Source of the DNA: Burkholderia mayonis
GTDB taxonomy: Bacteria; Pseudomonadota; Gammaproteobacteria; Burkholderiales; Burkholderiaceae
Reading direction: 5' to 3'
Assembly (NCBI RefSeq): GCF_001523745.2
Contig: NZ_CP013386.1
Coordinates: 1,364,001 to 1,428,000 of the forward strand
DNA: 64,000 bases
Shown here in pieces: positions 62,247 through 64,000 of the stretch. The notes beneath the pieces are model-generated. The model did not search any database and had not been told where the DNA came from. It saw nothing but the letters and a program-made list of their open reading frames with translations. Within the stretch, counting starts at the first letter, position 1; each line of letters begins with the position of its first letter. A program made the translations under genes and the position numbers.

Positions 62247-63146
62247 ATATTTGCATGATCATGTTTATATTGTCTGTTTTCTGATCGATTGATGTCGAAT
62301 GCTATCGATATATATGATGAATAAGATAATATTATTGGTCTTGCTGGTGTGGAGATAATAGTCTCCATCGAGCGCCGAAATCGGGTGCGCCGCGAGATGC
62401 GTGGCCGCCAAAAATATGAGGCGAAATGGTGAAATTGTCTGGTCGGTGTATTGATTGAATGATGTTCGTGCGGCGTTGGCCGATGAAAAATTGGAATGCG
62501 GTGTTGTCGGGTATTTATTCAGAAACGAAATTGTTCAGGTGCCGATATTCACCATTCGACATGGGTGATCATGTCGAGATGACATGAGTTCGGATGCAGT
62601 CGGGGAAGTAGCGGGAAAATAGATTAATCGAACGATGTGACGTTGTCGCGCATATGAGTAGTCTCCCGTGAAAAAGGGGATTCATGATGTCTCATCGAAT
62701 CGTTTCTGTTTGTCGCGGTCGCGGTCGATGCGAATGCGCCGGGTGGTTCGCTTTGCAATCGATCTCACGACGATGACGGAATCGTAATTTTTCTATTGCC
62801 GATACAGGTTGCGCCGATCGTGAATGCGGCGTTGCCATGAGTCGCGGCATTCGGAATCCATCGCAATGCACCGCACGTCCATGGAGTCGGGTGGGCCGTT
62901 TTGTCTCGTCCGCAAACTTCGAGCGCTACGCGTGTGAGCCGGAATGCGAGTGTGCTTTCGACGTCGGCAACGGCGGCGCCGTGCCGCAGCCGGACGCACG
63001 CGATCCGTGGAGGTCGAATCCGGCCGCCGATCGACCGGCGACGAATATTCAAGTGTCTAGGTGTTGGTGGAGTTGATTGAGTGGTGCAAGTGTGCATGTA
63101 GTCAGCATTTCAATCGCAATGTCATCTTTTAATTAAGGATATTGAA
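62247..63146. other. AT-richer non-coding stretch right of the IS element
   Basis: 900 bp, lowest GC around 62200-62650. Short frames on both strands (for instance 62837-63076) lack ribosome sites and natural composition, so no gene is called. It contains the inverted hexamer array at 62557-62586 and the promoter/leader of the small secreted protein. Confidence 0.5.
62557..62586. promoter_or_regulatory. Three alternating inverted hexamers CATGTC/GACATG
   Basis: GACATG (62558-62563), CATGTC (62570-62575) and GACATG (62581-62586) are spaced about one helix turn apart. The first pair extends to a 7-bp arm (CGACATG/CATGTCG). The middle copy can pair with either outer copy, but not with both at once. 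Regulator half-sites or alternative hairpins are possible. Confidence 0.45.
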
Positions 63147-63419
63147 ATGAAAAAGATTATCGCTGTTATCGCTTCAACCTTGCTTCTGGCTTCGTCCTAT
63201 GCGCACGCGGATACGTTGTGCACGTCGGGCACGATTAACAAGCTCTTCATCGACAAGAACGGGGTCATGGAGGTCACCGTCGGCAACCTGTCTTACTTGA
63301 ACGGAAACAAGGATGCGTATCCGCTCATCAATTCGGCATTCCTGATGGGTAAGCAGTTCTACATTTACGCGAGCACTTGCCAGCCGGGCACGTCGATGGG
63401 AGGTTTTGCCGTTCGGTAA
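63147..63419 (+). CDS. Small secreted protein with two cysteines, unknown function
   Basis: 90 aa. The signal peptide MKKIIAVIASTLLLASSYAHA is followed by a mature domain of about 69 residues (DTLCTSGTINKLFIDKNGVM, then VGNLSYLNGNKDAYPLINSA). Its two cysteines, near both ends, could form a disulfide. It looks like a compact beta-rich fold. AAGGATATTGAA precedes the ATG. No family recognised. It lies between the AT-rich stretch and suhB, so it may be accessory. Confidence 0.7.
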   Translation: MKKIIAVIASTLLLASSYAHADTLCTSGTINKLFIDKNGVMEVTVGNLSYLNGNKDAYPLINSAFLMGKQFYIYASTCQPGTSMGGFAVR

Positions 63420-63612
63420 CGCAGGCCGATGAAGCAGATCGCTCGAGCGCGATGCAGTTCGCGTCGCGATGTCGCATGCCGGCCGGTGGGCACTGGCCGG
63501 TCGGTCACTTTGTGGCGATGCGGCGCGCTCGTGAGCGTTCCCGGCGAGGCAGAGTAGATGGAGGGCGTCGGCGGCGCAAGCCGGCTAACTCGCGAATGCC
63601 TGGAAATGAAAT

Positions 63613-63641
63613 GGCCCGCGGCGCTCGAAGCGCCGCGGGCC
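63613..63641 (-). terminator. Likely terminator of suhB
   Basis: A perfect 13-bp GC stem (63613-63625 against 63629-63641) with a 3-nt loop. On the minus strand it is followed by ATTTCATTTCC. The T-run is interrupted, so moderate support. Confidence 0.6.
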
Positions 63642-63693
63642 GCCGGATCTCGTCACCGCCGCGACCTGCGTTACGCGGCGGCGACCACGCCGC

Positions 63694-64000
63694 TCATTCC
63701 TTCGCCGGCCGCGTGTGCGTGTAGCGGTTCAGGATCGGGATCATCTGCGCGTAGATCTTCGGGTTCGCGGCGACGATCTCGCGCTGATGCAGGAAGTCGG
63801 AATCGCCCGTGTAATTGCCGACGAGGCCACCCGCCTCGGTGATGAGCAGGCTGCCCGCTGCCACGTCCCACACGTTGATGCCTTGCTCGAAGAAGCCGTC
63901 GAGACGGCCCGCCGCGACGTTGGCGAGGTCGAGTGCGGCCGCGCCCGGGCGGCGCAGCCCGGTGCATGCTTGCGTCATGTCGGCGAAGAGGCGCGCGTAT
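63694..64000 (-). CDS. suhB: Inositol monophosphatase family protein SuhB, 3' part
   Basis: The last 102 or so codons of an inositol-1-monophosphatase/SuhB. The upstream (N-terminal) part is beyond the right edge. The reading enters as [20 protein letters not shown], and the family motif [15 protein letters not shown] (metal-site Asp) is followed by the C-terminus. SuhB also acts in rRNA antitermination in E. coli. An in-frame Met at 63978 is internal, not the start. Confidence 0.92.
   Translation of the reverse strand, partial: YARLFADMTQACTGLRRPGAAALDLANVAAGRLDGFFEQGINVWDVAAGSLLITEAGGLVGNYTGDSDFLHQREIVAANPKIYAQMIPILNRYTHTRPAKE

Noticed and set aside
62765..63097. Short frames on both strands in the AT-rich stretch (62765-63097 minus, 62837-63076 plus)
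   Set aside because: No ribosome site, unnatural composition, and they overlap each other.

Overview
The window is high-GC DNA with dense, well-conserved housekeeping genes. Protein sequences and gene order (aceE-aceF-lpdA with lipoyl domains, phasin, iscRSUA-hscBA-fdx-iscX, prfB-lysS, pyrG-kdsA-eno-ftsB, dapA-bamC) point to a Burkholderia chromosome 1, most likely the B. pseudomallei/thailandensis group. The genus is well supported; the species is an inference.

Layout. 1-6.2 kb: pyruvate dehydrogenase operon (aceE 3' part, aceF, lpdA). 6.4-9.9 kb: a phasin gene (minus), a D-Ala-D-Ala endopeptidase (pbpG) and an IclR regulator (minus), separated by elaborate terminators. 10.0-12.3 kb: lutAB-like lactate-utilisation Fe-S genes without lutC. 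12.4-19.3 kb: a small exported protein, a low-molecular-weight tyrosine phosphatase and the complete isc Fe-S assembly operon behind two tandem IscR-type sites. 19.6-26.7 kb (minus): glycine-zipper protein, lysS, prfB with its programmed +1 frameshift, recJ and an RpfE-like gene. 27.0-33.2 kb (plus): lolC, lolD, TatD-type hydrolase, comEC and an alpha/beta hydrolase. 33.5-37.9 kb: pyrG, kdsA, eno, ftsB. 38.1-41.1 kb: lipoprotein, hslO, gamma-carbonic-anhydrase-like protein (all minus) and a DUF455 ferritin-like protein. 41.6-46.9 kb: hydrolase, PHP phosphoesterase, Sua5/YciO protein, M50 protease, trpS, methyltransferase. 46.9-49.8 kb: dapA, bamC, MBL hydrolase. 50.0-56.2 kb: Ala-rich lipoprotein, RoxA-type cupin, slyD, an exported protein of unknown function and mutS.

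56.3-63.4 kb is the accessory part. A lambda-like prophage has collapsed by deletions: a frameshifted integrase is joined in frame to the C-terminal part of a major capsid protein, followed by an intact head-tail joining gene and two tail-gene fragments. Beyond it lies a low-GC two-part gene (59155-60413), apparently one membrane-anchored protein split at a run of six G. Next come a complete IS5-type element, about 0.9 kb of AT-richer non-coding DNA with an unusual array of inverted hexamers, and a small secreted Cys protein. The core resumes at the right edge with suhB (partial, minus).

The least explained items are the split low-GC membrane gene, the integrase-capsid fusion, a seven-copy 7-bp tandem repeat at 42.6 kb, a perfect 32-bp palindrome upstream of lolC, the nested inverted repeat after pbpG, and the hexamer array at 62.57 kb. 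No tRNA, rRNA or CRISPR array was seen.
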